Source: Variovorax sp. Root318D1
Lineage (GTDB): Bacteria > Pseudomonadota > Gammaproteobacteria > Burkholderiales > Burkholderiaceae_C
Length of the DNA stretch: 64,000 nucleotides
Reading direction: 5' to 3'
Assembly: GCF_001424835.1 (NCBI RefSeq)
Contig: NZ_LMCQ01000001.1
Location: 23,606-87,605 of the forward strand
Numbering within the stretch: position 1 is the first letter of the stretch; every line of letters starts with the position of its first letter. A model generated the notes under the pieces. That model was not told the origin of the DNA, did not search any database, and saw only the letters and a list, made by a program, of their open reading frames with translations. Position numbers and translations under genes: made by a program. Shown here in pieces: positions 18,693-26,937 of this stretch.

Positions 18693-19517
18693 ATGAGTGC
18701 AGTTCTGTCGATCGACTGGGATGCCGGTATCGCGCTTCGGCGCAACCCGAACCCGCAACAGAAATACTGGTTCGACCCGATCCCGCCACGCACCAGCGTG
18801 CAGGCCGAACGCCGCCATCGGCAGGAGCGCCTCGCCGGCGCCTTTCGCCTGTTCGCGCGCTTCGGCTTTGCGCAGGGCCTCGCGGGCCACATCACCGCGC
18901 GCGACCCCGAGCTGGCCGATCACTTCTGGGTCAACCCGCTGGGCATCCACTTCTCGCGCATCAAGGTGTCCGATCTGCTGCTGGTCAATTCGAAGGGTGA
19001 GACCGTGATTGGCGACCGGCCGCTCAACAAGGCCGCGTTCGCGATCCACGCGGCGATCCACGAGCACAACCCGAAGATCATTGCCGCCGCCCACACGCAC
19101 TCGACCTACGGCAAGGCCTGGTCCACGCTGGGCCGCAAGCTCGACACCCTCACGCAGGACAGCTGCGTGTTCCACGAAGACGTGGCGCTCTTCGACGACT
19201 TCACCGGCATGGTGGTCGACACCAGCGAGGGCGACCGTATCGCACACGCGCTGGGCGACAAGAAGGGCGCCATTCTCAAGAACCACGGCATCCTGACCGC
19301 GGGCCCCTCGGTGGAAGCTGCCGCGTGGTGGTACATCGCGCTCGACAACGCCTGCCACACGCAACTGCTGGCCGAAGCCGCCGGCAAGCCGCAGCCCATC
19401 GACGAAGCCACGGCGCGCCACACACACAGCCAGATTGGCGGCCCGGAGGGGGCCATCCATTCCTTCGACAGCCTTTATGAAGGTCTCGTTGAAGCGGAAC
19501 CCGAACTGCTGGACTGA
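18693..19517 (+). CDS. Class II aldolase/adducin family protein
   Basis: Zinc-dependent class II aldolase/adducin fold protein (274 residues). Core features are GFAQGLAGHITARDPE, WVNPLGIHFSRIKVSDLLLVN, the metal-binding IAAAHTHSTYGKAW and KNHGILTAGPSVEAAAWWYIALD. These fit fuculose-phosphate aldolase/RhaD-like enzymes, but several members of unknown function look the same. Its position inside an organosulfur cluster suggests processing of a carbon skeleton after desulfonation, or a sulfo-aldol; that is inference. The start ATG is preceded by GAGGAATCTTC. Confidence 0.85.
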   Translation: MSAVLSIDWDAGIALRRNPNPQQKYWFDPIPPRTSVQAERRHRQERLAGAFRLFARFGFAQGLAGHITARDPELADHFWVNPLGIHFSRIKVSDLLLVNSKGETVIGDRPLNKAAFAIHAAIHEHNPKIIAAAHTHSTYGKAWSTLGRKLDTLTQDSCVFHEDVALFDDFTGMVVDTSEGDRIAHALGDKKGAILKNHGILTAGPSVEAAAWWYIALDNACHTQLLAEAAGKPQPIDEATARHTHSQIGGPEGAIHSFDSLYEGLVEAEPELLD

Positions 19518-19541
19518 ACAAAAAAACCAACGGAGTTCTCG

Positions 19542-20543
19542 ATGACCGCATCCCTTTCACGCCGCAGCGTCCTGCGCGCAGGCGGCGCCGCCGCCGTGGT
19601 CGCCTCGGGCGGGCTGATTGCCTCGCAGGCGTTTTCGCAGCAGACCCGCAAGCTCACCTTCGCCTGGAACGCCGCCGCGTTCTGCCTCTCGCCCGTCGTC
19701 GTCGCGCAGGAGCGCGGCTACTTCGAGCGCAACGGGCTCCAGGTGGACCTGATCAACTACACCGGCTCCACCGACCAGTTGCTGGAGTCGCTGGCCACGG
19801 CCAAGGCCGATGCGGCCGTGGGCATGATCCACCGCTGGCTCAAGCCGCTGGAGTCGGGCTTCGATGTGAAGATCGTCGGCAGCTCGCACGGCGGCTGCGT
19901 GCGGCTCGTGGGCGCCAAGGCGGCGGGTGCCACCAGCATTGCTAGCCTCAAGGGAAAGACTATCGGCGTGTCGGACATTGCGAGTCCGGGCAAGAACTTC
20001 TTCTCCATTCTGCTGGCCAAGAACGGCATCGATGCCGACAGGGACGTGACCTGGCGCCAGTACCCCGCGGACCTGCTCGACATTGCCGTGCAGAAGGGCG
20101 AGATCCACGCCATTGCCGATGGCGACCCGAACGTCTACCTGATCGAGAAGCGCAACAAGGGCGCCTTCGTGGAGATTGCGAGCAACCTCTCTGGCGAATA
20201 CAAGGATAAGGTCTGCTGCATCGTCGGCGCGCGCGGCGAGCTGGTGCGCAAGGACAAGCCGACCGTGGCCGCACTGGTGCGCGCCATTGCGCAGGCCTCC
20301 GACTACGTGGCGGAGAACCCCAACGAATCGGCCAAGCTCTTCGCCAAGTACTCGCCCAAGGTGCCGGTGGAAGACCTGCGCGCGCTGCTGGGCACGCTCA
20401 CGCACAACCATCATCCGCTCGGCAAGAACCTGCGCGACGAGGTGGAGTTCTATGCGCGCGATTTCCGCGGCGTCGGCGTGCTCAAGAAGACCACCGATCC
20501 GGCGCGCTTTGCAGAACACGTCTCTTTCGATCCACTCGCATGA
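19542..20543 (+). CDS. ABC substrate-binding protein (sulfonate/nitrate/taurine type), Tat-exported
   Basis: Third NMT1/SsuA-like binding protein (333 residues). It opens with a clear twin-arginine signal, LSRRSVLRAGGAAAVVASGG. The mature start KLTFAWNAAAFCLSPVVVAQERGYFERNGL and later SLATAKADAAVGMIHRWLKPL are typical of the family. It is followed by ATGA overlap with the permease, so this is the cognate binding protein of the complete transporter. It differs clearly from the other three SBPs in the region. Confidence 0.9.
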   Translation: MTASLSRRSVLRAGGAAAVVASGGLIASQAFSQQTRKLTFAWNAAAFCLSPVVVAQERGYFERNGLQVDLINYTGSTDQLLESLATAKADAAVGMIHRWLKPLESGFDVKIVGSSHGGCVRLVGAKAAGATSIASLKGKTIGVSDIASPGKNFFSILLAKNGIDADRDVTWRQYPADLLDIAVQKGEIHAIADGDPNVYLIEKRNKGAFVEIASNLSGEYKDKVCCIVGARGELVRKDKPTVAALVRAIAQASDYVAENPNESAKLFAKYSPKVPVEDLRALLGTLTHNHHPLGKNLRDEVEFYARDFRGVGVLKKTTDPARFAEHVSFDPLA

Positions 20544-21622
20544 GCACCCCAGACCCCGCATTGGGCTTCGATTCCCTCCCCTTCCGGGGGAGGGCGAGGG
20601 TGGGGGCCGCGGCGCCCGAACGCAGGCCTTCTCCCGCATCGACATCGCCCCGCATTCAAGCAGCCCTGCCCACATGGCGCATCGGCTTCGCCGCCGCTGC
20701 GACATGGCTCGCCCTCGGCCTGCTCACCATCTACTGGCCGAACCGGGCCGTGGGCTTCAGCGACTGGGCCTATACCGACGAGTTCGGCATCGCAGCCATT
20801 GCCGTCGGTGCGTTGCTGCTGGCCATCGCATTGCTCGGCCCGCGCGCCGGCCGCGTCGCACGCCTGCTCCGGCCCGCCGGCCCCTGGCTCGTCGCGCTGC
20901 CGCTGCTCTTCGCCATCTGGGAGATCGCAACCGCAAAGCTCGCGCTGCTCCCCACGCCGTTCTTCGCGCCGCCGCAAAGCCTTATCGAAACCTACATCGA
21001 CGATTGGCGCCGCCTTGGCGAAAGCCTGCTGCACTCGGCGCGCTTGCTCGCGCACGGCTTCGTGCTGGGCGCGCTCGCGGGCTTTCTCACGGGCGTGACC
21101 ATCGGCTGGTCGCGCATCGCGGGCTACTGGGTGCATCCGGTGCTGCGCTTCCTCGGGCCGGTGCCGGCCTCGGCGCTGCTGCCGCTCGCATTCTTCTTCT
21201 TCCCATCGAGCTATGCGGCCGCGGTGTTCCTGATTGCGCTGGCTACGGGCTTTCCCGTGGCGGTGCTCACCTGGTCCGGCGTGGCGGGCGTCAACCGCAA
21301 CTACTATGACGTGGCGCGCACCATGGGCGCGAGCGAGCGCTTCCTGGTGCTGCGGGTGGCCATTCCGGCAGCCTTGCCCCAGGTGTTCGTGGGCCTCTTC
21401 ATGGGCCTGGGCGCGGCGTTCTCGGTGCTGGTCACTGCCGAGATGATGGGCGTGAAGGCCGGGCTCGGCTTCTATCTTTCGTGGGCGCAGGGATGGGCCT
21501 CGTACTCGAACATGTACGCCGCGCTGATCGTGATGGCCGTGCTGTGCTCGGGCCTGATCACGTTGCTCTTCAAGGTGCGCGACCGCGTGCTGTCGTGGCA
21601 GAAAGGAACCGTCAAATGGTAG
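20540..21622 (+). CDS. ABC transporter permease (SsuC/TauC type)
   Basis: Inner-membrane permease of 360 residues, longer than the usual 250-280. The C-terminal 250 residues hold the BPD transport domain (EAA-like loop TMGASERFLVLRVAIPAALPQVFVG). Two extra N-terminal helices precede it. Residues 12-22 (SLPFRGRARVG) are encoded by a REP-like palindrome, so that stretch is probably a neutral insertion. The start overlaps the SBP stop by ATGA and the stop overlaps the ATPase start, so the three genes are translated together. Confidence 0.9.
   Translation: MSTPDPALGFDSLPFRGRARVGAAAPERRPSPASTSPRIQAALPTWRIGFAAAATWLALGLLTIYWPNRAVGFSDWAYTDEFGIAAIAVGALLLAIALLGPRAGRVARLLRPAGPWLVALPLLFAIWEIATAKLALLPTPFFAPPQSLIETYIDDWRRLGESLLHSARLLAHGFVLGALAGFLTGVTIGWSRIAGYWVHPVLRFLGPVPASALLPLAFFFFPSSYAAAVFLIALATGFPVAVLTWSGVAGVNRNYYDVARTMGASERFLVLRVAIPAALPQVFVGLFMGLGAAFSVLVTAEMMGVKAGLGFYLSWAQGWASYSNMYAALIVMAVLCSGLITLLFKVRDRVLSWQKGTVKW
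20572..20607. repeat. REP-like palindrome inside permease gene
   Basis: CCCTCCCC, five bases, GGGGAGGG, followed by CGAGGGTGGGGGC. It resembles the elements at 18.6 kb but lies in the first codons of the permease frame. Confidence 0.7.
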
Positions 21623-22413
21623 CCGCCGCAGTTGCTGCCGAAGCGGGTGTGCGCCAGGCCGGCGCGCACATCGACATCCGCGGCGTGAGCCATTGGTTCG
21701 ATGTGGCGGCAGGGCCGCTGCAGGTGCTCGACGACATCGACCTCACGGTGAAGCCCGGCGAGTTTGTCGCGCTGCTGGGGCCGAGCGGTTGCGGCAAATC
21801 GACCTTGCTGCGCCTCGTGGCCGGGCTCGAGCCCGCCACGGCCGGCCGCATCACGCAGGACGATGCGCCCATCACGCGGCCCGATCCGTCGCGCATCGTC
21901 GTGTTCCAGGACCCCACGCTCTACCCGTGGCGCAGCGTGTGGGACAACGTGGCGCTGGGCTTGCAGGCGCGCGGCGTGCTCAAGGCGCAGCGCGGGCGTG
22001 TCGACGAAGCGCTCAATCTCGTCGGCCTCACCGACTTTGCAAAAGCCTTTCCGCACCAGCTTTCGGGCGGCATGGCGCAGCGCGTGGCGTTGGCGCGCGC
22101 GCTGGTCAACGATCCGCAGTTGCTGGTGCTCGACGAGCCGCTCGGAAAGCTCGATTCGCTCACGCGCATCTCGATGCAGAGTGAGCTCGTCAACCTGTGG
22201 CAGCGCGCGGGCTTCTCGGCGCTGCTGGTCACGCACGACGTGGAAGAGGCGCTGTTCCTCGCCAACCGCGTGGTCGTGCTGAGCGACCGCCCGGCGCGCA
22301 TCGCGGCGGAGATCGTGGTCGACCTGCCGTATCCGCGCCATCGCGGGCATGCGCGGCTGGCCGAGCTTCGGCACGAAGCACTGCGACACCTGGGGCTCGA
22401 CGCCACGTGGTGA
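21616..22413 (+). CDS. ABC transporter ATP-binding protein (SsuB/TauB type)
   Basis: Cytosolic ATPase of 265 residues. Walker A is GPSGCGKST, the Q-loop region is VVFQDPTLYPWRSV, the ABC signature is LSGGMAQR, and Walker B is LLVLDEPLGKLD, with the H-switch in LLVTHDVEEAL. This matches the nitrate/sulfonate/taurine subfamily. ATG overlaps the permease stop (ATGGTAG). An open frame upstream covers permease sequence and is not used. Confidence 0.94.
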   Translation: MVAAAVAAEAGVRQAGAHIDIRGVSHWFDVAAGPLQVLDDIDLTVKPGEFVALLGPSGCGKSTLLRLVAGLEPATAGRITQDDAPITRPDPSRIVVFQDPTLYPWRSVWDNVALGLQARGVLKAQRGRVDEALNLVGLTDFAKAFPHQLSGGMAQRVALARALVNDPQLLVLDEPLGKLDSLTRISMQSELVNLWQRAGFSALLVTHDVEEALFLANRVVVLSDRPARIAAEIVVDLPYPRHRGHARLAELRHEALRHLGLDATW

Positions 22414-22414
22414 C

Positions 22415-23578
22415 ATGAACGGCACGCCGCAGGCCGATTGGCTCAACCTGCTGATCGGCCTGCTCCAAAGCGCGCAGCTGCAGCTGCTGCGCGTGCTCGA
22501 TGCGCTCGGGCTCGCACGGCAGGTGCACGGCCAAGCGGCCTGGCCGTGGTCGCATCGCCTCTCGGGCGAAAACCTGTTGATCGACCTGGGCCAGGCGCGC
22601 AGCCTTGCGTGGACGCTGGTCTTTGTTGCCGCAGCGCTGCTTGCGCTGTTGCTCGCGTTGTTGTGGCGGCGCCCGCGCCTCTACTTTCTGGCAGTGGTGC
22701 CGATGCTGCTGATCGCCGCGCCATGGCCCCAGGCGCACGTGGTGCTGGTGCCCGCAACGCCGACCAGCTTTCACTCCGCACCGCCCGGCTTTACAGCGGC
22801 TTCCATCGCACGCGGCCGCGTGCTGTACGAACAGAACTGCGTCGCGTGCCACGGCGCTGACGGCAGGGGCGAAGGGCCGCTCGCGGCCTCGCTGGCAGTC
22901 TGGCCGCCCAATCTCAACGGCGCCTTGCTGTGGCGGCGTGCCGACGGTGATCTGCTCTGGCGCATTCTTCATGGCACGCGCGATGCGCAGCATGGCGGGG
23001 CCACGATGCCGGGCTTCGGCGAAAAGGTCGACGAGGCCGAGGCTTGGGCGCTGATCGACTACATGAAGGCGCTGGGCGCGGGCCAGAGCCTGCGCGCGCT
23101 TGGCAACTGGCCGCAGCCCATCGGCCTGCCCGATATGGCGGTGCGTTGCGGCTCGCAACCTGCGCGGTCGCTTGCGAGCTGGCGCGGGCAGCGTGTGCGC
23201 ATCGTCGCCGGCAACGCGGCGCCCGCTGAAGATCCGCGGCTCGTGACGGTGCTGCTCTTGCCGCCGTCCCCGATGGCATCGAGCGCCACCGCCGATTGCG
23301 TTGCGCAGTCCGCCGCCGCGTGGGAGGCGCTGGCCTTGATAACCGGAACCGACCGCCTTGCCGGCACGCAGCTCATTGCCGACCGCGACGGTTGGCTGCG
23401 CGTGCGCGGCGAGCCCGGCAAAGCGGGCTGGTCTGACGACGACCTGGTCTGCCGCAGCGAACGCCCGCCCGCCCGGGCGGGGCAGGGCGCCGCCTTGCCC
23501 GCCGACGGGCTGGGCGCGCTCATCGCCCGCATGGACGCCGAGCCCGTGCGCTTCGTCAAGGGCGGCTTCATCCACTGA
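22415..23578 (+). CDS. Membrane-anchored c-type cytochrome
   Basis: Protein of 387 residues with one haem c site, CVACH, at residues 142-146, and a likely distal ligand in ATMPGFGEKV. The N-terminus has two hydrophobic segments at about residues 64-83 and 88-105 (LVFVAAALLALLLALLW and YFLAVVPMLLIAAPW), so it is anchored with its haem in the periplasm. The C-terminal 170 residues are less recognisable and contain several cysteines (MAVRCGS, ATADC, DLVC). It begins two bases after the ATPase stop, inside the sulfonate operon, which is unusual. A role in periplasmic oxidation of a sulfur compound is possible but not shown. Confidence 0.82.
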   Translation: MNGTPQADWLNLLIGLLQSAQLQLLRVLDALGLARQVHGQAAWPWSHRLSGENLLIDLGQARSLAWTLVFVAAALLALLLALLWRRPRLYFLAVVPMLLIAAPWPQAHVVLVPATPTSFHSAPPGFTAASIARGRVLYEQNCVACHGADGRGEGPLAASLAVWPPNLNGALLWRRADGDLLWRILHGTRDAQHGGATMPGFGEKVDEAEAWALIDYMKALGAGQSLRALGNWPQPIGLPDMAVRCGSQPARSLASWRGQRVRIVAGNAAPAEDPRLVTVLLLPPSPMASSATADCVAQSAAAWEALALITGTDRLAGTQLIADRDGWLRVRGEPGKAGWSDDDLVCRSERPPARAGQGAALPADGLGALIARMDAEPVRFVKGGFIH

Positions 23579-23617
23579 TCGATTTTTTTCTCACACCGCA
23601 ACGAACACGGAGAACCC

Positions 23618-24598
23618 ATGAACTCATCACACCTCGACCGATCGCGCCGGCGGCTACTTACGCACAGCCTCGCCGCGGCCACGGCCATCAGCTTGCCTGC
23701 GTTCTCGTTCCAAGCCCATGCGCAGGGCCGCCCGGTGCTCAAGGCCGGGGATCAGAAGGGCGGGCTGCGCGCGCTGCTCGAAGCGGCCGGCGGGCTCGAA
23801 GGCTTGAACTACGACATCCAGTGGTCCGAATTCCCCGCGGCCGCGCCGCTGGCCGAAGCGCTGAATGCGGCGGCCGTCGATTCCGGCCCCATCGGCGACG
23901 CGCCGCTCGTCTTCGCGCTTGCCGCCGGCACGCGTGTCAAGGCCATCGGCGCGAACCGTTCGGATTCCTATGGCACGGCGGTGCTCGTGCGCCCCGATTC
24001 ACCGCTCAAGACCGCCGCCGACCTCAAGGGCAAGAGCATTGCCACCAACCGCGGCTCCATCGGCCACTACGTGACGCTCAAGGCCATCACCGCGGCCGGC
24101 CTCAAGCCCGAGGAGGTGAACATCCGCTTTCTTGCGCCGGCCGACGCCAAGCTCGCGCTCACGCAAGGCTCGGTCGATGCCTGGGCCACCTGGGAGCCTT
24201 ACACCGCGCTGGCCGAGGTCAGCCACCACGCGCGCGTGCTCGCCAGCGGGCGCGGGCTGCTGCCCGGGCTCAGCTACCTCGCGGCCACCGAGGCCGCCAT
24301 TGCCGCCAAGCGCCCAGTGCTGCAAGACTTTTTGCAGCGCGTGGTGAAGGCGCAGCTCTGGTCGTACCGCAATGTCGATGCCTACTCGGCCACGCTCGCG
24401 CGCATCATCGGCATCCCGCCCGAGGCAGCGAAGCTGCAGTTCGAGCGCCGCCAGCAGAAGTGGGTGCCCATCGACGCGCAGGTCGTTGCCGACCAGCAGG
24501 GCACGGCGGACTTCTACCGCCAGGTCGGACTCATCAAGCAACCGCTCGATGTGAAGACCACCTTCGACACGGGCTTTGGGGTCGCGGCGCAGGGCTGA
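23618..24598 (+). CDS. Aliphatic sulfonate ABC substrate-binding protein, Tat-exported
   Basis: Fourth SsuA-like protein (326 residues). Signal: RSRRRLLTHSLAAATAISLP, a twin-arginine type. Mature motifs VLKAGDQKGGLRALLEAAGGL, DSGPIGDAPLVFALAAGT, SPLKTAADLKGKSIATNRGS and DAWATWEPYTALAE are diagnostic of aliphatic sulfonate binding. It closely parallels the SBP of the leftward operon (shared DQxGGLRALxEA core), suggesting duplication. It sits at the end of the rightward sulfur operon, tail-to-tail with the MocR regulator. Confidence 0.9.
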   Translation: MNSSHLDRSRRRLLTHSLAAATAISLPAFSFQAHAQGRPVLKAGDQKGGLRALLEAAGGLEGLNYDIQWSEFPAAAPLAEALNAAAVDSGPIGDAPLVFALAAGTRVKAIGANRSDSYGTAVLVRPDSPLKTAADLKGKSIATNRGSIGHYVTLKAITAAGLKPEEVNIRFLAPADAKLALTQGSVDAWATWEPYTALAEVSHHARVLASGRGLLPGLSYLAATEAAIAAKRPVLQDFLQRVVKAQLWSYRNVDAYSATLARIIGIPPEAAKLQFERRQQKWVPIDAQVVADQQGTADFYRQVGLIKQPLDVKTTFDTGFGVAAQG

Positions 24599-24602
24599 TC
24601 GA

Positions 24603-26084
24603 TCACGGGCGGCTGCGATCGGCGGCGCGCACCAGCTGCGAAAGCCGCATGACCAGCGGCTCGAAGAGTTCCGCCGAGGTGTTGCCGTATCCCAGCACCA
24701 GCCCGTTGTCCGCCGCCTTCGGCTGCATCGCGAAGCTCGATAGCGGTACGGGCGCGAGTTGATGACGCAGCGCTTCGGCGGCGATCCGCCGGTCGTCGAA
24801 GCGGGGCGGCAGCCGCACCGTGAGGTGCAGGCCGCAGTGGCCGCCGTCGATCTCGTGCGGCACCTTGAGGTGCCGGGTCAGCGCCAGCCGCAGTGCTTGC
24901 TGCCGCTCGCGGTAGAGCCGCCGCATGCGGCCCAGATGCCGGCTGAACTGCCCACTCTCGATGAAGTCGGCCATGGCCAGCTGTTCGTGGCGGTGGCCGC
25001 CGCGCAGCATTTCCCCGAGCGCCGTGTGCACCGCCGCCATGAGCTGCCGCGGCAGCACCAAGAAGCCGAGCCGAAGCGACGGAAACATCGTCTTGCTGAA
25101 AGTGCCGATGTAGAGCACCGGTGCATCGTCCACGAGCCCCTGCATGGCGCCGATGGGTTCGCCGGTGTGGCGGAACTCGCTGTCGTAGTCGTCCTCGATG
25201 ATCCATGCACCGTGCCGGCGCGCCTCTGCGATCAGCGCCAGGCGGCGCGCGATGCTCAGCACGGCACCGGCCGGGTACTGGTGCGAGGGCGTGGAGTAGA
25301 TCAACCGGGGCGGGTGCCTCTGCCAGTCGTTCGCGCTGGCGCGCAGGCCCTCGGCGTCAACCCGCACGGGCACGATGCGCATGTCGCCGGCATGCATGGC
25401 CGCCTTCACACCGCGATAGCCCGGGTCTTCGACCCAACCCGTGTCGCCGGGATTCGCCAGCAGCCGCACGCACAGGGAGATGGCTTCCTGCGCGCCTTCG
25501 GCAATGACCACCTGCGATGCGTCGCATCGGACACCGCGCGCAATGGCCAGGTGCCGTGCGATGGCCGCGCGCAGCGGCGGCTCGCCCAGCGGAGGTCCGT
25601 AGCCGAGCGTGGCCGGGCTGGCGGCACGCATGGCCCGGTCCAGTGCCCCCCGCCAGGCTGCGGAAGGAAAGTGCGACAGCGCCGGCACGCCCGGGCGCAG
25701 GGCCGCGTCCGGAATGGTGAAAGGCGTGCTCGGCTTGATGCCGGCCAGGCGACGCGCAGTGGCCGGCGCGCCCGCGGATTTGCCCGAGCGCCGCGGCAAC
25801 GCCGGCGAAGTCAATTCGATAACCCGCGTGCCCTGGCGGTCTGGCCGTACGTAGCCCTCGGCGGCCAGATGCTCGTAGGTTGCGGTGACGGTGTTGCGTG
25901 AGATAGCGAGCGCCTCGGCCAACGCGCGCGAACCGGGCAGCCGGCTGCCCGGCGCCAGGCTGCCGTCGAGAATGGCGCGCTTCAGGCGCTCGTGCAGCTG
26001 GCGCTGCATCGAGCCGGCGTCGCGGTCCCGGGCCAGAGGGGATTCGAAGAGTGCGGCCGCGTCGAGGTGGGGAGGATTGCTCAT
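24603..26084 (-). CDS. MocR/PdxR-type GntR regulator with aminotransferase domain
   Basis: Chimeric regulator of 493 residues. The N-terminal GntR winged helix (about 20-90) has LHERLKRAILDGSLAPGSRLPGSRALA and SRNTVTATYEHLAAEGYV. The remainder is a fold-type I aminotransferase domain with the PLP lysine in GTFSKTMFPSLRLGF and DPGYRG, EDDYDSEFR motifs. MocR proteins sense PLP or amino compounds. Start MSNPPHLDAAAL is chosen over a much longer open frame that reads into the divergent gene. It is divergent from a GNAT acetyltransferase, which it probably controls. Confidence 0.9.
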   Translation of the reverse strand: MSNPPHLDAAALFESPLARDRDAGSMQRQLHERLKRAILDGSLAPGSRLPGSRALAEALAISRNTVTATYEHLAAEGYVRPDRQGTRVIELTSPALPRRSGKSAGAPATARRLAGIKPSTPFTIPDAALRPGVPALSHFPSAAWRGALDRAMRAASPATLGYGPPLGEPPLRAAIARHLAIARGVRCDASQVVIAEGAQEAISLCVRLLANPGDTGWVEDPGYRGVKAAMHAGDMRIVPVRVDAEGLRASANDWQRHPPRLIYSTPSHQYPAGAVLSIARRLALIAEARRHGAWIIEDDYDSEFRHTGEPIGAMQGLVDDAPVLYIGTFSKTMFPSLRLGFLVLPRQLMAAVHTALGEMLRGGHRHEQLAMADFIESGQFSRHLGRMRRLYRERQQALRLALTRHLKVPHEIDGGHCGLHLTVRLPPRFDDRRIAAEALRHQLAPVPLSSFAMQPKAADNGLVLGYGNTSAELFEPLVMRLSQLVRAADRSRP

Positions 26085-26130
26085 GAGCGAAAACGTGGCA
26101 CCATGAAATGAGTATGGCGTGGTACTTCCT

Positions 26131-26140
26131 GTGGCGCCAC
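26131..26140. promoter_or_regulatory. Palindrome in MocR/GNAT divergent region
   Basis: GTGGCGCCAC is a perfect 10-bp palindrome in the 116-bp gap. It is flanked by GGTACTTCC and CGTACTTTACC, which form imperfect direct repeats of the kind MocR regulators bind. Confidence 0.4.
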
Positions 26141-26200
26141 GCCGGGCGTACTTTACCGTACCCCGGCACTGCCGCCATCTTTGCTTCCGAAAGCCTCCCC

Positions 26201-26917
26201 ATGTCAGCTCGCCACAACGAATACGGCCAATCCATCGGTCCCCTGGTGCCCGAATGGACGCCTCGTTCCCAGCCGCCGCGCCGCCCCATCGTGGGGCGCT
26301 ACTGCGTGCTCGAACCGCTCGATGCCGCCCGGCACGCCGACGACCTCCACGCCGCCTATGCGCTGGCACCCGACGATCGCGACTGGACCTACCTGTTCTT
26401 CGACCGGCCCGCCGACGTGGCAAGCACGCGGGCCTACATCGAGCGCGCCGCGCAGAGCGCCGATCCCATGCACTTCGCGGTCATCGATCTGCAGACCGGC
26501 CGGGCCGTCGGTACGCTGGCGCTGATGCGCATCGACCCCGCCCACGGCACGATCGAGGTCGGCGTCGTCGTTTTTTCTCCGCTGCTGAAGCAGACGCCGA
26601 TGTCCACCGAAGCCCAGTACCTGCTGATGAAGCTGGCCTTCGACGAACTCGGCTACCGGCGCTACGAATGGAAATGCGACAGCTGCAACGAGCCTTCGAA
26701 GCGGGCTGCCGCGCGGCTGGGCTTCCAGTTCGAAGGCATCTTCCGGCAGGCGATCGTCTACAAGGGTCGAAGCCGCGACACCGCGTGGTTCTCGATCGTC
26801 GACAGCGAATGGCCGGCGTTGCGCGCGGCATTCGAGCGCTGGCTTGCGCCGGAAAATTTCGACGCGCAAGGCAGACAGCGCATGGCACTCGATCGCTTCC
26901 GCCTGCCGCGCAGCTGA
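26201..26917 (+). CDS. GNAT-family N-acetyltransferase
   Basis: Acetyltransferase of 238 residues, RimJ/RimL-like. The segment FAVIDLQTGRAVGTLALMRIDPAHGTIEVG is beta2-beta4, and YEWKCDSCNEPSKRAAARLGFQFEGIFRQ is the acceptor half common to acyltransferases of small molecules or proteins. I place the start at MSARHNEYGQS; 31 in-frame upstream codons belong to the regulatory region. It is divergent from MocR. Acceptor not known. Confidence 0.85.
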   Translation: MSARHNEYGQSIGPLVPEWTPRSQPPRRPIVGRYCVLEPLDAARHADDLHAAYALAPDDRDWTYLFFDRPADVASTRAYIERAAQSADPMHFAVIDLQTGRAVGTLALMRIDPAHGTIEVGVVVFSPLLKQTPMSTEAQYLLMKLAFDELGYRRYEWKCDSCNEPSKRAAARLGFQFEGIFRQAIVYKGRSRDTAWFSIVDSEWPALRAAFERWLAPENFDAQGRQRMALDRFRLPRS

Positions 26918-26937
26918 CAGCTTGCGGGCCTGACAGT

